DNA of 64,000 nucleotides, taken from the NCBI GenBank assembly GCA_008973525.1, contig WACJ01000074.1, forward strand, positions 1,054,001-1,118,000. The letters are read 5' to 3'. Position numbers and translations under genes: made by a program. Under the pieces are notes generated by a model. It was not told where the DNA came from. It did no database searches and saw only the letters and a list, made by a program, of their open reading frames with translations. Below, piece by piece: positions 1 to 11,706 of the stretch (its first letter is position 1; each line of letters opens with the position of its first letter). This stretch comes from Stenopsyche tienmushanensis. Its lineage: Eukaryota > Arthropoda > Insecta > Trichoptera > Stenopsychidae.

Positions 1-1033
1 TGTGTCGCAATAATTTCGAGATTTTATGGTCATTCAAATAAAAATATTAATAGCCATTGTGCCTATTATGAAATGTGTCAATGAACATAAAAGTGAATGT
101 ATTAATATTTGATGATTCGAAATACTATTTTATTTGGGCTTTTTCAAGATTACGTACAATTCTAATTATGTAGGCATAATTTGAAAACTATCCTTTTTTC
201 AATCAACCAAACCTTTGTTTTATTACTTCTTACCTTCCATACCAAGTTCCGTTCATAATATAATTTTATATAATTATACAAATAATTTATTTAAAAAAAA
301 TGAGAGTATGAGCGTGTATGCTAGCAGTGATCCAAGATGGCGTCCATATTAATCTACGATAGTATACATACATATAGCCAGTAATATATAGTACGTATAA
401 GTTACCTGTGGTCCATATTAATGGCTTCTTGGTACATGATATTACCGTAGCATAAGCCACATCATATCTTCACCATATAAACATGCCATATACCATAACA
501 TACGATGTTGAGCGATCCGAATGTCCTAACTGCAATCCGATGGTGACTCCACCCAAAGATTTGAGTATTATTTTTTAGATCTTTGATTTAAAAACTGGTG
601 TCTAATCAAAAATATGTAATGTGATCATTCAAGCTACACATGTTCTTAATATAATAGCAAATCAATACAGAATTTCAACTATCGATTTTGAACAGCAATC
701 CCAAAAGGAATATAAGACTGTATATTTTTTGTGTATGAAAATTGAGCATAAGCAAATTGTGTTAAGAGGATTTCTCAAAATGTTTATGCATAGATGTTTA
801 AAAATTGCAATGCGATTTAAATTTACAAATAATGAAATATGCTTAAATGGAAGGATTTTAAATTTGGAAAAAAGATAACTTAAATTAATTTTAATGGTTA
901 AATGTTATGTTTTTACATTAAACTTTATTATCGATAGCGATTTATTTAGATTTACTATCAATACAAATTTTGAAAAAATATTGTTCATTGTCAATCCTAG
1001 GATGGTATGTAAATCTATATATTTTTTCCTTTT
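1..1033. other. AT-rich stretch, no gene seen
   Basis: AT-rich DNA with no recognisable coding domain. A small open frame at 621-878 (85 codons) has low-complexity, lysine/isoleucine-rich composition expected of random AT-rich sequence and is not called. Near 340-430 the word GGYGTCCATATTAAT / GGTCCATATTAATGG recurs about 80 bp apart, which may be chance. Confidence 0.5.
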
Positions 1034-1633
1034 ATGGAAATCAGGGCCGTAACAAGGGCATGGCAAAGCAGGCGCCCGCCACGGGCACAAAACGCAGAAT
1101 ATCGACCCAGTCGAGAGTTGCACATAGTTTATATTTTCCTCAACCATTCTATTTTATATGAACCTAAACTGATTGACTCTATTCGTTTTTATAATATATA
1201 CTAAGTTGTGTAATTCCTCTTTTCTTCGTAATCGTTATGTTAGGTATGGCATCTAATCGTGAGGCGCTCATTCGTCATATTAGCGGTCCGAAAAGCGGAC
1301 CGATTGAGCATACAAACCTTATGGGCACTTCGTCTTATTTTAGGGCTTTTTGCGAAATTTTCTATGATCTGTACGATTCCGGAAGCAACGTAGCTTCTAG
1401 ACAATTTATATCATAGTTACATACAACAGTAACCGCCATCTATACAGGTCTTAGGTCGGGTACTTTTGGGACTATCCTTGTATATTATTTTAAAACCAAC
1501 ATTATAACAGTATTTTATATATTGCATTTATAATAGTATTCGTTAACTTTAAAAAACGATTCGGGGGGGGGGGGCATTAAATTAGGTGCTTGCCACGGCC
1601 GCTTCATACCCTATTTACGGCTCTGATGGAAAT
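1034..1633. mobile_element. Non-autonomous hAT element with perfect 8-bp target duplication
   Basis: The element proper is 1042-1625 (584 bp). It starts CAGGGCCGTAACAAGGGCATG and its other end, read on the opposite strand, is CAGAGCCGTAAATAGGGTATG, so the terminal inverted repeats agree at 17 of 21 positions. Both ends begin with CAG, as hAT ends usually do. It is flanked by the identical 8-bp word ATGGAAAT at 1034-1041 and 1626-1633, and an 8-bp duplication is the hallmark of hAT insertion. No transposase is encoded, so it would have depended on a partner element. Inside are a perfect hairpin (CGGTCCG at 1284-1290 with CGGACCG at 1296-1302) and a run of 12 G at 1563-1574. The unmutated duplication suggests a fairly recent insertion. 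The family is inferred from structure only. Confidence 0.82.
1284..1302. repeat. Short perfect hairpin inside hAT element
   Basis: CGGTCCG, loop AAAAG, CGGACCG. Subterminal or internal hairpins are common in hAT elements; no function is claimed. Confidence 0.6.
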
Positions 1634-3382
1634 GAATTATGAGTACTCTTGCACGGTAAAAAAATATTTTATGCATTACTTTTTCCATTTGTTTACGATT
1701 TTTATTTTATTCTTGGAGGTTTATTTACTTTATTCTACTGTGTGTACTTGCCTTTTTCTCCATTTCAATTTTCACATGACGAAAATTATTAGTTAAAAGA
1801 TTAAGCCAAGTTTGTGTAATATATAAAAAAGTGTTATTGGTTGCTTTACGCTACATATACACACAATATATGTGGCGCGGCGCATGCGCGTAGCCTGTTT
1901 ATGTGTGTGTATGTGCGACGAAGAGAGCAAAAAGAAATTTCCTTCTTTTTCAAACCAACTATCGCTTGAAGCTTCATTTTCGTCAGGTTCAGCCCAATTT
2001 ATCTTACCTTTCCTATAGAACTTCAAATGCTACCTTCAGAAAGCGCTACTTTAAAATCATCTTCCATCAATAATTTAGAACAGCGAATGTCCATGAGAGA
2101 TTAGAATCCTTTTGGGTCATAATTCAATTTAAGATCTTTCATTGAACACATTTTGCTATCATTAATATCAGGATTTTTTTGATTCATAAAATAAAAAATG
2201 CTTAATGATTTCTAAATGGTAATTATTAAAATGTTTAAAATATGTAACATCTGATCTGACTGTCATACAAAATTAGAATATTAGTCCATAATAAATTCAT
2301 GTGCAACTAAAGACGTTTTTCTCAAGATTCAGTTTCTTGCAGATATGGTTTCTTTTTCATAAAAATGGCGCCAATCAAAGTATTGTCATGAAGATGGCTT
2401 AGATAATCGGTGTCATCATGACGATGGATTTAGAACATCTCCATGTGAAGCCGATGCAGCAGCCAGTACAGCAACAGATCGTATCGGGCGTGTGATGTAT
2501 GCGTGGCCTGGAGCGTAAGAAGCAGGTGTACCAAAGATGGACTTCATCCTCCCTTCCAGGCCATCTACATACGATTTTGAAGCGGATGGCCAGCCTATCA
2601 AGGTGCTTTATTTTCCATGAACGCATGGGCTGGTCTTCGGGCTGATGCTGGTCGCAAATTCCAAAAATAATTAACCACTTTGCGCACCGTACAAGACGGG
2701 CCTATTAATAGACAATGATCATTATACACATGTTAAGCTATAATTATATTACTTATGGTAATCACAAAGCAAGAATAGAATACGTGCGTTCTCGAAATGA
2801 AACAAAAATTAAAAAATAATAACTGTTATTACTCTTGCACCACCTCTTAGAGCATCCATTACATTTCATTCTTCGACATTGTTTTTGATTCGTTTTTTCT
2901 CTGAAAACTGCACTAGACAATTATATCGCAAGAGTGGCCTTCGGTGTATAAATGCAAACTTGTAACGAAATCTTCTAAAATGTTTATTCACGTCGGTAAT
3001 GACTGTCGTCATATAATTTTAACATTTTATGCAGATTCATACTAAGTTGAAATAACCAGAATATTGCAGCATTCTAGATAATTATTTGTACATGATTAAA
3101 GAAAACTGGTTATCATTTTTGCTATACAAATTTATCATTTGGATTAATTTTGCTAACATTAATTAATTGTAAAATTTAAAAAAAATCCCCTCTTAATTTG
3201 ATTTAATTAAGGAATCAATGTGAAATGTGATTTTGTTCCCAAATATATGACTTTATGAACTTTAAGTTCATGCTTTGTGGCGTATTGCAGGTTTCACGTT
3301 TCTTCACAGCGCATGCCATCATAACATTAATAAATCAAGATAAAAATGAAACAAATTAACACATTAGTAATAATGTCTTCAT
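1634..3382. other. No confirmed gene; two GC-richer patches
   Basis: Mostly AT-rich and featureless. Around 1850-1930 a GT/CA-rich patch contains GCGCATGCGC (1880-1889), the consensus of an NRF1-type binding palindrome. Around 2400-2650 a patch of clearly higher GC content is open on the minus strand over 2416-2601 in a frame with balanced, protein-like composition, but no domain is recognised and no good splice donor follows it. It could be an exon fragment, an old element or conserved noncoding DNA. Confidence 0.4.
1880..1889. promoter_or_regulatory. NRF1-like palindrome
   Basis: GCGCATGCGC matches the core of the NRF1 (insect erect wing) motif and lies in a locally GC-rich patch in otherwise AT-rich DNA. 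No adjacent gene is recognised, so activity is not established. Confidence 0.25.
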
Positions 3383-3448
3383 TTGAAAATCAAATATTTT
3401 TTTATTGCTAATCTAAGTTTAATATTCCGCATACGTATACGAAGGAAT

Positions 3449-3661
3449 ATGGCAGAAACGCAAAGTGAAAGCGTCGAGCCACCATTTTCCCGGCTGTCAA
3501 ATTCAATAAGAAAGAATTTAAAATTGGAACGCGGCAGGACCAAATTGAAACACAAATTCAAATTTGAGCGCGCGGCCAACATGGCCGCGGGCAGCCGCCA
3601 TATTCATATGACAACCATACAAATAAATATGGCTTTTGAATCCGTTATTATACACGTGTAG
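3449..3661 (+). CDS. Possible small ORF or exon in a GC-rich island (unrecognised)
   Basis: A 70-codon frame starts at an ATG in reasonable context (GGAATATGGC). An in-frame upstream ATG at 3383 would give 92 codons, but that extension is AT-rich and hydrophobic. The 70-codon product is polar and basic, begins MAETQSESVEPPFSRLSNSI, and has no domain I recognise. The GC content is well above the flanks. The frame crosses a perfect inverted repeat (CGCGGCC, AACAT, GGCCGCG at 3571-3589) followed by GCCGCCAT, which argues as much for a regulatory or structural role as for coding. No function is proposed. A chance open frame through a conserved noncoding island is the main alternative. Confidence 0.2.
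   Translation: MAETQSESVEPPFSRLSNSIRKNLKLERGRTKLKHKFKFERAANMAAGSRHIHMTTIQINMAFESVIIHV
3571..3589. repeat. GC-rich perfect inverted repeat
   Basis: CGCGGCC and GGCCGCG flank AACAT. Immediately downstream are GCCGCCAT words; the GCCAT core is also the Pho/YY1 recognition core. Its position in a GC island within AT-rich DNA makes a regulatory reading possible but unproven. Confidence 0.35.
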
Positions 3662-4074
3662 CACGCAACGAAACCGTATACGATATTAAAGAGACCTTCG
3701 TCAAAGCTTCTTTTTGCGACAATTTGTGCTAATTTATTCCGCAAACAATTTAGTCCGGATGATAAATATCTTCATTATGCGATAAGTTCGCATTTATTTA
3801 TACGACATTTTGCATATTACACATGCTTTCATTTTGCCTCTAAAATATATGATATTACCCAAGTGAAGATCATTTCATTATTTTCTTTAATAAGCGTATT
3901 TAATTTCAATAAGGTAATTGACGCACAAACGAAACGGTAATAAATGTATTACCATTTGAATTTGAACTTTTATTATAAAAGCTTAAAATCAAAGCATTGA
4001 AATCTAAGAAGGTACGATGTCTAATGATTGAAAGTTTTCGATAAAAGTATTCTCTCAAAATATTTGGGAGTAAC

Positions 4075-5113
4075 ACATAATTGTAGATTTTTGCAAGGCA
4101 TACGACAGCATCAATCGGGAAAAACTTTGAAGGACCATATTGGAGATGGGAATTCCGGGTAAGCTGGTGAGACTGTCGAGGATGTACGTGTTCGGATCGG
4201 TCGGCGTTATACGTTTCAACGGCGCCCTATCGGAGGCTTTCGAGGTGACGACGGGAATTAGACAGGGGGACGCCCTTTCCCCGATTCTCCTTAATATTGC
4301 TTTGGAAGCAATTATGAAGGAGGCTAGCAGATTGGGATATGCACATTCATGAAACGAGGATATAATGTATCTTGCCTTTGCGGACGACATCAACGTCGTG
4401 GCGAAATCGAGCTTTGGCGGCGTTTACGTCTATCGATGGGACTGCTGCTACCTTCGGTATGCCAATCAATTATGACAAAACTAAATTAATGACGGTTTTG
4501 AGAGTAAATACTGGAGGTTGTACCTCCATGAGTGTCAATAACAAAAATATTTAAAATGACCACGATTTTAAATATCTAGGATCCATCCTAACAGAGAAGA
4601 ACTTGACGTGCAATGAAATAATCTCTAGGATTCAATATGGCAATCGGTGCTACCATGGCCTGAATAATATATTGGGAAACAAACCACCATCGACTAAAAC
4701 TAAAATTAAAATATATAAAACATTGATTAGGCCGGTAATGGTTTACGGGGATGAAACATGGAACATGACCGCTCATGATGCGATGCGCCTTGAGAGAAAA
4801 AATCTGAGAAAAATTTTCGGACTTCTCCGGGATGAAATTTCAGCCACTGAAACCATTGGGCTTGTCATGTGGCACGGATGCCGTCACACCGAGTCCCCCG
4901 AGCCATCTTGGACTTCCAACCGAGTGATAGTAGATCCGTTGGAAGATCTCAGCTACGCTGGGCTAGTCAAATCGAAAAAGACGCCACACATCTGGGCCTG
5001 GGCAATTGGAGGGAGGAAGCCCAGGACAGACGAAAATGGCGACAAGCCTTGTCGGTGACCGGGATTCTCTCATAGGGCTATAGGCGCCACCACAAGAAGA
5101 AGAAGATTTTTAT
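4075..5113 (+). mobile_element. Decayed LINE fragment (reverse transcriptase and C-terminus)
   Basis: Remnant of an APE-type non-LTR retrotransposon, truncated at the 5' end inside the reverse-transcriptase domain. In order on the plus strand: RT motif A (VDFCKAYDSI, from 4083), a GIRQGDALSPILLN motif (within 4140-4352), the catalytic FADD box at 4377-4388, a thumb/connection region with KTLIRPVMVYGDETWN (about 4717-4767), and a C-terminal RWASQIEKDATHLGL...WREEAQDRRKWRQAL segment in a different frame (4869-5075). The coding sequence is broken by at least three frameshifts and stops, so it is dead. The 3' end carries an AAGAAGAAGAAGA simple tail at about 5093-5106, as in many insect endonuclease-RT elements. 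It resembles the RTE-type elements often annotated in insect genomes, but the clade is uncertain without a tree. Confidence 0.8.
4083..5075 (+). pseudogene. LINE ORF2 pseudogene (reverse transcriptase)
   Basis: The open pieces are 4140-4352, 4372-4554, 4603-5058 and 4869-5075, lying in different frames. Catalytic aspartates of motif A (D in VDF) and of the FADD box survive, but no continuous protein can be made. The endonuclease domain and ORF1 are absent. The divergence and number of lesions indicate an insertion much older than the LINE copies at 11.2 and 63.2 kb. Confidence 0.75.
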
Positions 5114-8100
5114 TGTCCACATGCTTTATGACCTGCCTAATCAAAGGTGGATTTATTTTAGCGATATCGCGAAAATTAATACTTTTCGAAACTCACATAT
5201 TTTTTAAATAAAATTTAACAAAAGCGATATTCCATCATTCAGTCTACAAATATTCATAATTTTATATGCGAATGAAATTTTTGTTGTGCTACATAATCCA
5301 TCAGACCAAGTGTTACTTCCTACATCCTGTCTAAATCATAAATTCAATTATTCGAAAAACGAATATGAATTTGTTAAAATATTCGAATATTTTATATACA
5401 GGATGTTTGGCGTATGGATCGATACAATTTTTAGGGGGTTATGGTTGTCTTTTGTTAGGTTTCACACATAAGCCCTATGTTCTAATAATCAGGGTTGTCG
5501 ACATTATTTTCAACGCTTTGAAAAAAAACCTCCAAAATTTCACCGTTAAGTTGTATTTTTAATGGCATGAAATAACTGTTTTTGTATTTTGCAACGTATT
5601 TTTGATTTAAATAAATAATTATTTTATGCAATTGGTTTTAAGAAAATCATTTCTGAACTCAAATTTACATAAAATGTGCAAACGAATGAGAAATGCCTAC
5701 TTCTAAATTCTTTAAACAAAAAAACTAACAACTATGTATTTGAATTATATTCCAATTTATATCCTTTCCAACGATATGCTACATGTCATACAAATTATTC
5801 AATAAGTTGTTAAACTAAAAAAGGTACCAATTTGCCAGGGTCAAGATTAAGAAAATACTTTTAATGCTTAAAATGTTTTTACTAAATTTATTTACAGAAT
5901 TTGTTCAAATTTGTCACCTCTGCTTCGTATATACGCACGATACCTTTTCTTTATTTTCTAGCATTTTCTCTTTAATTTTTGCAAAGGCGGTGCTTATTCC
6001 TAGGATTATCCTTCGATTAGGATTTCTTTTGTGGGCACCTCTGTCATGTAAATTAATTCTTTTGGCGGCCCTATTTCGTGGTTCACATGGTCCCCAGACC
6101 TGATACCAGTGAATTTCTTTATTTAGGGATGTGCTGATTTTCTCGTAAAGGAGAAGTGCCGCATTTTCCAATTGATCAAAGATCGACCGTGATTGAGAAA
6201 GGTACAAGTTCAACCATTTAAAATTGACAAAGGTAATATATTCTCCAAATGCCTATTAATATTGAGTCATTTTTGTTATTTCGATTATTTAACAGAATGG
6301 TTTTTTATATAAGTTCAAATTGGAGTATGATAATATGCATATAAAATTTTATGAATAATATCTTCATAGATGCACTTTAAATAAGAACAAAGATAAGGTG
6401 AAGGTGATTCACACCAATAACTTAGAACAGCAAGTGATTATGAAATTCATAGTACTACCAAATATCATTATAACATTGCTTAATATTATAAGTAGAATGG
6501 AGCATATTTTGATGCAGCTATGGTTACCTACGTTTAAAACTTCATGGACTTTGCTATTTAAAATATTTTACAGAAAAAAATATTGAACTGAACAATATCA
6601 AAATATGGATATTTTTCATATAGCGAAAAGCCATGTCTGTGTTTAAATTGTGTAATATTTGTACTGCTGATTATTTTCAAATAGCAATTCTTCTTTTGTG
6701 TTGATAATATTGTTATAAGTCGAGTTGCTTTTAACGTTTATGTTGTTATGTTATTAGTAAGTAAATTTGTTGTATTGATCATTTCTTGTAGTTATCAAAG
6801 TGATTTCAATCAAATTATATTTTTTGCCAGAATGTTTAATGCAATATGTTTAAATTATATGACAAAAAAGGACAATTATATGCTAAATTTAGATTTTACG
6901 TTATTGTTCTTCAACTGTCCGCTTTGAAGACGTCTGGTTTTGAAACGACGTTAATTATACAGCGAGGAAAATTCACAGGGAATAGGTTATCCTTTGATGT
7001 ATGTTTCGAACATCATTTCGTAATAACTGTAACTGAAGAGCAATCTATAAAACCGAAAGCTCCATCCCACTATTTCAAAGAAACGGGATAAACCCCCGAA
7101 ATTGGCGAACGCTCTTTCCCATATAAAATAAATACGCGTGTAAAAATATTAGATTTATTGTGAATTCCGTCAAACACACGGGACCCAGGGTAATAATTAG
7201 TGGACATCGTCCGACCCGAAAAACGTTTGCCCTGATTATACGTCTGCGAGGCTGACCCTAAACGTCGCTTAATATATCTGAAGAGTTTTTCGGGTTAACC
7301 AGAAACCCACAATTTCACATATATTTCTTTAGATCAAATATCATTTTAATCACTATCATTATGTGACCGCGCCGTTCGCCCTTTCATAACATAAGTCACG
7401 ATCTAGGAAAAAAATCATATATATTACCGAGTCGAGTCCTTAACGTGAAATACAGATTAGCTCTGGATCATTTTGACCAAAGGTTCCTTTTTGTTCGAGT
7501 AAAAGTGCGTAAATTATCGCTTCAAACATGCAAAGAATATTATGCCTGAGTAATCGCCCGAAGAAATACCCGCGAATTAAGACATAATATGCATAAATCA
7601 AAATATAACTCTTTCTCTACTACTGCTAATGTATGCGTTTTTAATTAGCATTAAACACCAAAAGTTATATAGAGATTAATCGTTCAAAAACTTTTGATAT
7701 TACAGGATATAAAAATATATAGACAACTACAGGCATGACAATCTAATACTCTCTGAAATCATCCAAATTATGAGGTATATTAATTTAAAATACTCGCAAA
7801 ATATATATAATATGTATTGATCTTAATATTAGAAAATGTTACTGTGTCATCGATCATTATAAAATCAATGTATAATGTTCGAATAAAAAACATATCTTTA
7901 TGCAATACATATAGATCGTCAGATGATGGACCATATCTTCCGTCATTAGTCGTGTGACTACAATGTTAATTTAATTCCTAAAAGCACCGGGTTCAAAATC
8001 TTTTATCATCATTTGAGGTCGTCAAAATCTTTGAAGAGTAAGCGCCAGACGCCTGGGGCGTGTCCGATGGCGTCAAATAAGCTCAGTCCCACTATTTATG

Positions 8101-8568
8101 CCACAGGGTGAACAAAAAATTCCATCTAAACACTATTTGTGCAGGGAGTTCATTATTTTTATTGGTTTGTATTTTCATAGAGTTTCAATCAATTATCTTT
8201 AACATAATGTATCCTGATTTTTTTGGTTCTGAAATATTAAATAACTCGTATAACACATATATATTTAATAATTTATTTATTCCGTCGAAGAGTTAATTTT
8301 TTAAGCTTTTATCTTAGAATCATTATTGAAACTATAAACTTTGGTGGTGATGGTGCTTAGGTTTTTTTGCTGCATTAGTTAAATACATTAAACTTCATCG
8401 ATTATCTGTTATTTAGATTGAATATGATGATATTTTAAATAGTTATTAAGACCTGAATATATAATATTTCGTTGGAAAAATACGATATATGTGATGTTCA
8501 AAATCAGATCATTATGCTAACAAATCTGGGGGATCAAAATAATGATTGTAATATCTCCGATTAATTAT
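5114..8568. other. AT-rich stretch without recognised gene
   Basis: No coding domain seen. It holds a foldback structure at 5322-5406 (listed separately). A slightly GC-richer segment at about 7080-7400 and another at 8040-8110 have no recognisable content. Frames of 60-99 codons here are AT-rich and unsupported. Confidence 0.5.
5322..5406. repeat. Nested foldback (MITE-like miniature palindrome)
   Basis: ACATCCTGT at 5322-5330 is matched by ACAGGATGT at 5398-5406. Between them lie an imperfect hairpin (about 5340-5372, AAATTCA..ATTCG arms) and a perfect 18-bp palindrome AAAATATTCGAATATTTT (5376-5393). The arrangement resembles a very short foldback element, but no target duplication is evident. 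Confidence 0.4.
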
Positions 8569-9165
8569 CTAGGCCCAGATATAGCCAGATTTTCTGATTA
8601 TAAATGTATAAGTAACTGATTTTCTACAATCATTAAAATATCGTTTATACATAATACAATTTTGGCATTCGTTCAAAGACACTATCCGACATATTGTTTC
8701 ACTATCCACTATCGTTTCGTCATTTAGTCTGGATCTGATATTGGAAGCCAGGCAACTGACTGCTGAAAATGCACGCTCAGACTCCATACTTGTTGGAGGT
8801 ATCGTCATCAGATATTTAAATGCTAGGTTGAATTAATGATTGCGCCTCCCCATTTTCGTAAAACACCATCAATGTGACTGATAAAATTCCTTTCTTCTGA
8901 GACACGGACAAAAACTCGCAAAATTCCCGATTTCCCGACAAATTATTTATTTCCGTCGCTGCGGATGAATACTTATATACTATAATACTTTGATGTGATT
9001 CGTAATTATATTACGGAGGAATACAAGAATTCTGAAGCACGTATCTATTATATTTCATATGGATATTCCCATTATTAGAGTCGAGGTGTAGTAAATACAT
9101 CACCGGTAGGGTAAGATTACTATAACAATTTGAAAAACATATATGTATACATAGTGCAATCATAA
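8569..9165 (-). pseudogene. hAT transposase C-terminal fragment, copy A
   Basis: On the minus strand the segment near 8808 encodes IPPTSMESERAFSAVSCL followed by a SNIRSRLNDET motif, the hallmark of the hAT C-terminal dimerisation domain. Upstream in the element (8830-9160) is an AT-rich block that recurs in copies B (46.4-47.0 kb) and C (53.8-54.3 kb), including a segment that reads LPVMYLLHLDSNNGNIHMKY. Copy A carries about 30 bp near 8835-8865 that copy B lacks; copy C has a related insert. No catalytic N-terminal or central region is present and the frame is interrupted, so this is a dead fragment. Copies A and B look roughly 90% identical by eye. Confidence 0.72.
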
Positions 9166-11229
9166 AATGTATCATTCTTGCAAATCTTGTCAAGCAACTG
9201 TTTTAACATTTTAAATTATCATTGTAAAATGTATGTAATTAATTTGGTCCCTAAAATCACTTATTTGCCTTCACAATTAATTTTAAATGCTTTTATTATA
9301 TGATCCACAGAGTTTTACATTTTTTTGATCCGATTTAGATGATCCGATCAACTAATGATATGAGTAAATTATTAATGGATATTTGAAATTCTTCCAGATC
9401 CAGGTGTATTCATCTTGCATCAATTTCTTGATTTACACTGCGAATTAACTTTGTCACCTGTTGAGCATTAATAGTTTGACGTTAAGATCATTAATCACTT
9501 TGAATGATTCAAATGTCTTTTTGCTAAGATTGAAAAAGGATCATAGGATGTTTAATAAGGACTTTGAGTTTGGATATAATACTCCTAACAATTAAAGAAA
9601 TTTGAATTTAATGAAAAATCTTAAAAATCCCGGAAATAAAAGTAATTTAATATTTATTTCGATTTAAATTGATCGCAAAATAATGTTGGTCAAATTTTCA
9701 TAAAATGTCATAATTAAATAAAATATAGCAAACCAAGAACAAAATAATCATCCTGTACTTTTTTGTAGGTGCCAAACATGCCGCTATGCGATCGTGGGGG
9801 TGGGGCCATTTTATTAACACCCTGTATTTTAAGACGTTAACCTAAACATATATTGTTGAACAAAAAATAATAAAGCCAGAAACATTTAATACCTACCAAG
9901 TAACGCCGATAAAAAATGTAGATCGTACATCTACGATAGTGTTTATTATGGAGCACGTGATAGTAATGATGGTAGTTTGTTATGCATCGTAAAAAAAAAT
10001 CGAACGTTATTTTGGGATACAAAAATATTCTTAATCAAAAAAATCAATCAATTCGACGCAAAAACCACAACGTAATGCGGCTAAAACCAATAGGAAAATA
10101 ATCTCCATCTTTGAAATACCAAGAAAATATTTTAATATTCAATGTTTTAATATCGCATGAGACGGATTTGCTTAAAAATACAAGTATACTGTATTAAATA
10201 CGTATATAGAATGAAAACCAGAATGCGATTTTTCTCATCCTTGGCTCCGTCTCGAAATATACTTCCTTTGTAAAGTACATAACAGCAAGTAATTGAAGAT
10301 CAAACGAGGTTTTACAGACTTTTCCGCTTGGGAAAATCTGAGATGGCCCTCCCCTTCAAATGGAAAACAATTTTTCTTTGCCGTAAGAAGAACGATAACA
10401 AAGAAAATTCAAAAGAAAACTGGAAAACAAAAATAATTTATCCGCGACTTGGGACTTTAATTAAATTTCACTTTTTCTTCCCTTTGCAGTGGGACACACG
10501 GTGGTTCAGATTTAAGCTACATTATATAATGGCCTCGGAAAAAGTTTGTTTTCGACATCAAATTTCATTTTTTATCATGGTTCTATTAAGAAAGCGAATT
10601 TAATTAAGCCAAATTGATATCAAACTTATATGCTATAGTGCGAAACCTTTTTTTTAAATAATAATTTCGTTATCATTACATTAAATAACCATTAATCTCT
10701 ATTATTTACTAGAATTTTGTTATAATGGAGTTAAACACCCTATTAACCCACTTAAATTTTATACTTATTTCAGTGGCAGGATCTTTATTTATAAATATAG
10801 TTCCAAGTGTTTGACCAACTTTTGTTCTTTTAGCATTTTGGATTATCCTAGATGTCATTCCTATCAACTTGTTTCATCAGTATCTTTTTCCACGAGTAAT
10901 AATTGATTATCTTCAATAATTACATCGATAAAGCCTTCCGCTCTTATAGAGCAAGGTCTATCATTGCATCTTCTCGATTTTTAACTGAATTGATCAGGAT
11001 TACAGGTTGAACTAATTATGGTCATAAATATATCTAGCGAGCATTCAATAATGATGATCTAATTGCTATGATGGATAATATCGTAAATACTCTTATGTCA
11101 ATATTACAGTACAAATTTACATCGAAACCTCTATTTTTCAATAGGTTTGTAGCTATATTTTTATTTTCTGCTCTGCATTTTTGTTGTAATTTGTTGGTCT
11201 ATCCCTAATGTAAGATATATATAATATAG
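9166..11229. other. No confirmed gene; TE-end-like and splice-acceptor-like sequences
   Basis: AT-rich. At about 9752-9830 a GC-richer patch is bounded by CATCCTGTAC and ACACCCTGTATT, words frequent at ends of insect miniature transposons, but no full inverted repeat was found. At 10467-10489 a pyrimidine tract ending CCCTTTGCAG is a good 3' splice-site match followed by an open frame to 10602, yet no partner donor or known domain is visible, so no exon is called. Confidence 0.4.
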
Positions 11230-11706
11230 CAAACCATTCTCGCCACAAATAGATACAATCCGCGCAAAGCGACTTCAATTCCTAGTCCAGCTGTTATGGT
11301 CGAGCCGTCACCTACGTTAATCAAAGTGCCTACGCCTAAGCCAACCCGTGAACCACCCAGCGATGGATTCAATACGGTCAAGCGTAGACGAAGAAATGCC
11401 AACATTAAAGGAACTGGTTCTGACGCCGGTTTCCAGGTTTTCATGCCAGAAGCGGAGGTCTATATCTCTAGGTTTGCACCCTCGACTGCAGCGCAAACCA
11501 TAGAAGAATATTTAAGCAAAACACATGAAATCAAATGCAAAGTGCGACTTCTGTCTTCTAATAATACCGACTGTAAGTTTGCTTCTTTTGTGGTCATCGC
11601 CGAAGCTTCGCTGATGGGCAAATTAATGTCCCCTGATACATGGCCAGTCGGAATTCTATTTCGTCGCTACCGAAGAATCTCTACCCACAAAAATGGAGCT
11701 AAATAA
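11230..11706 (+). pseudogene. LINE ORF1, 5'-truncated C-terminal part
   Basis: Open from just after a TAG at 11227-11229 to a TAA at 11704-11706. The first ATG is at 11296, but the frame is open upstream, so the true start was probably lost with the 5' truncation. The product has a basic stretch (VKRRRRNA) and then a segment EVYISRFAPSTAAQTIEEYL...PDTWPVGILFRRYR, resembling the RRM-like fold in ORF1 proteins of CR1/L2-type LINEs, which bind element RNA in the ribonucleoprotein particle. No CCHC zinc knuckle is visible in the surviving part. The last 14 nt overlap the ORF2 start, so ORF2 is probably translated by reinitiation or coupled termination. It is partial but otherwise undamaged. Confidence 0.75.

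Noticed and set aside
5914..6213. 99-codon minus-strand ORF
   Set aside because: Opposed by a comparable plus-strand frame, no domain and no supporting context.
10490..10602. Exon after a good splice acceptor (CCCTTTGCAG)
   Set aside because: No donor, no domain and a frame that ends at a stop; pyrimidine tracts are frequent in this DNA.
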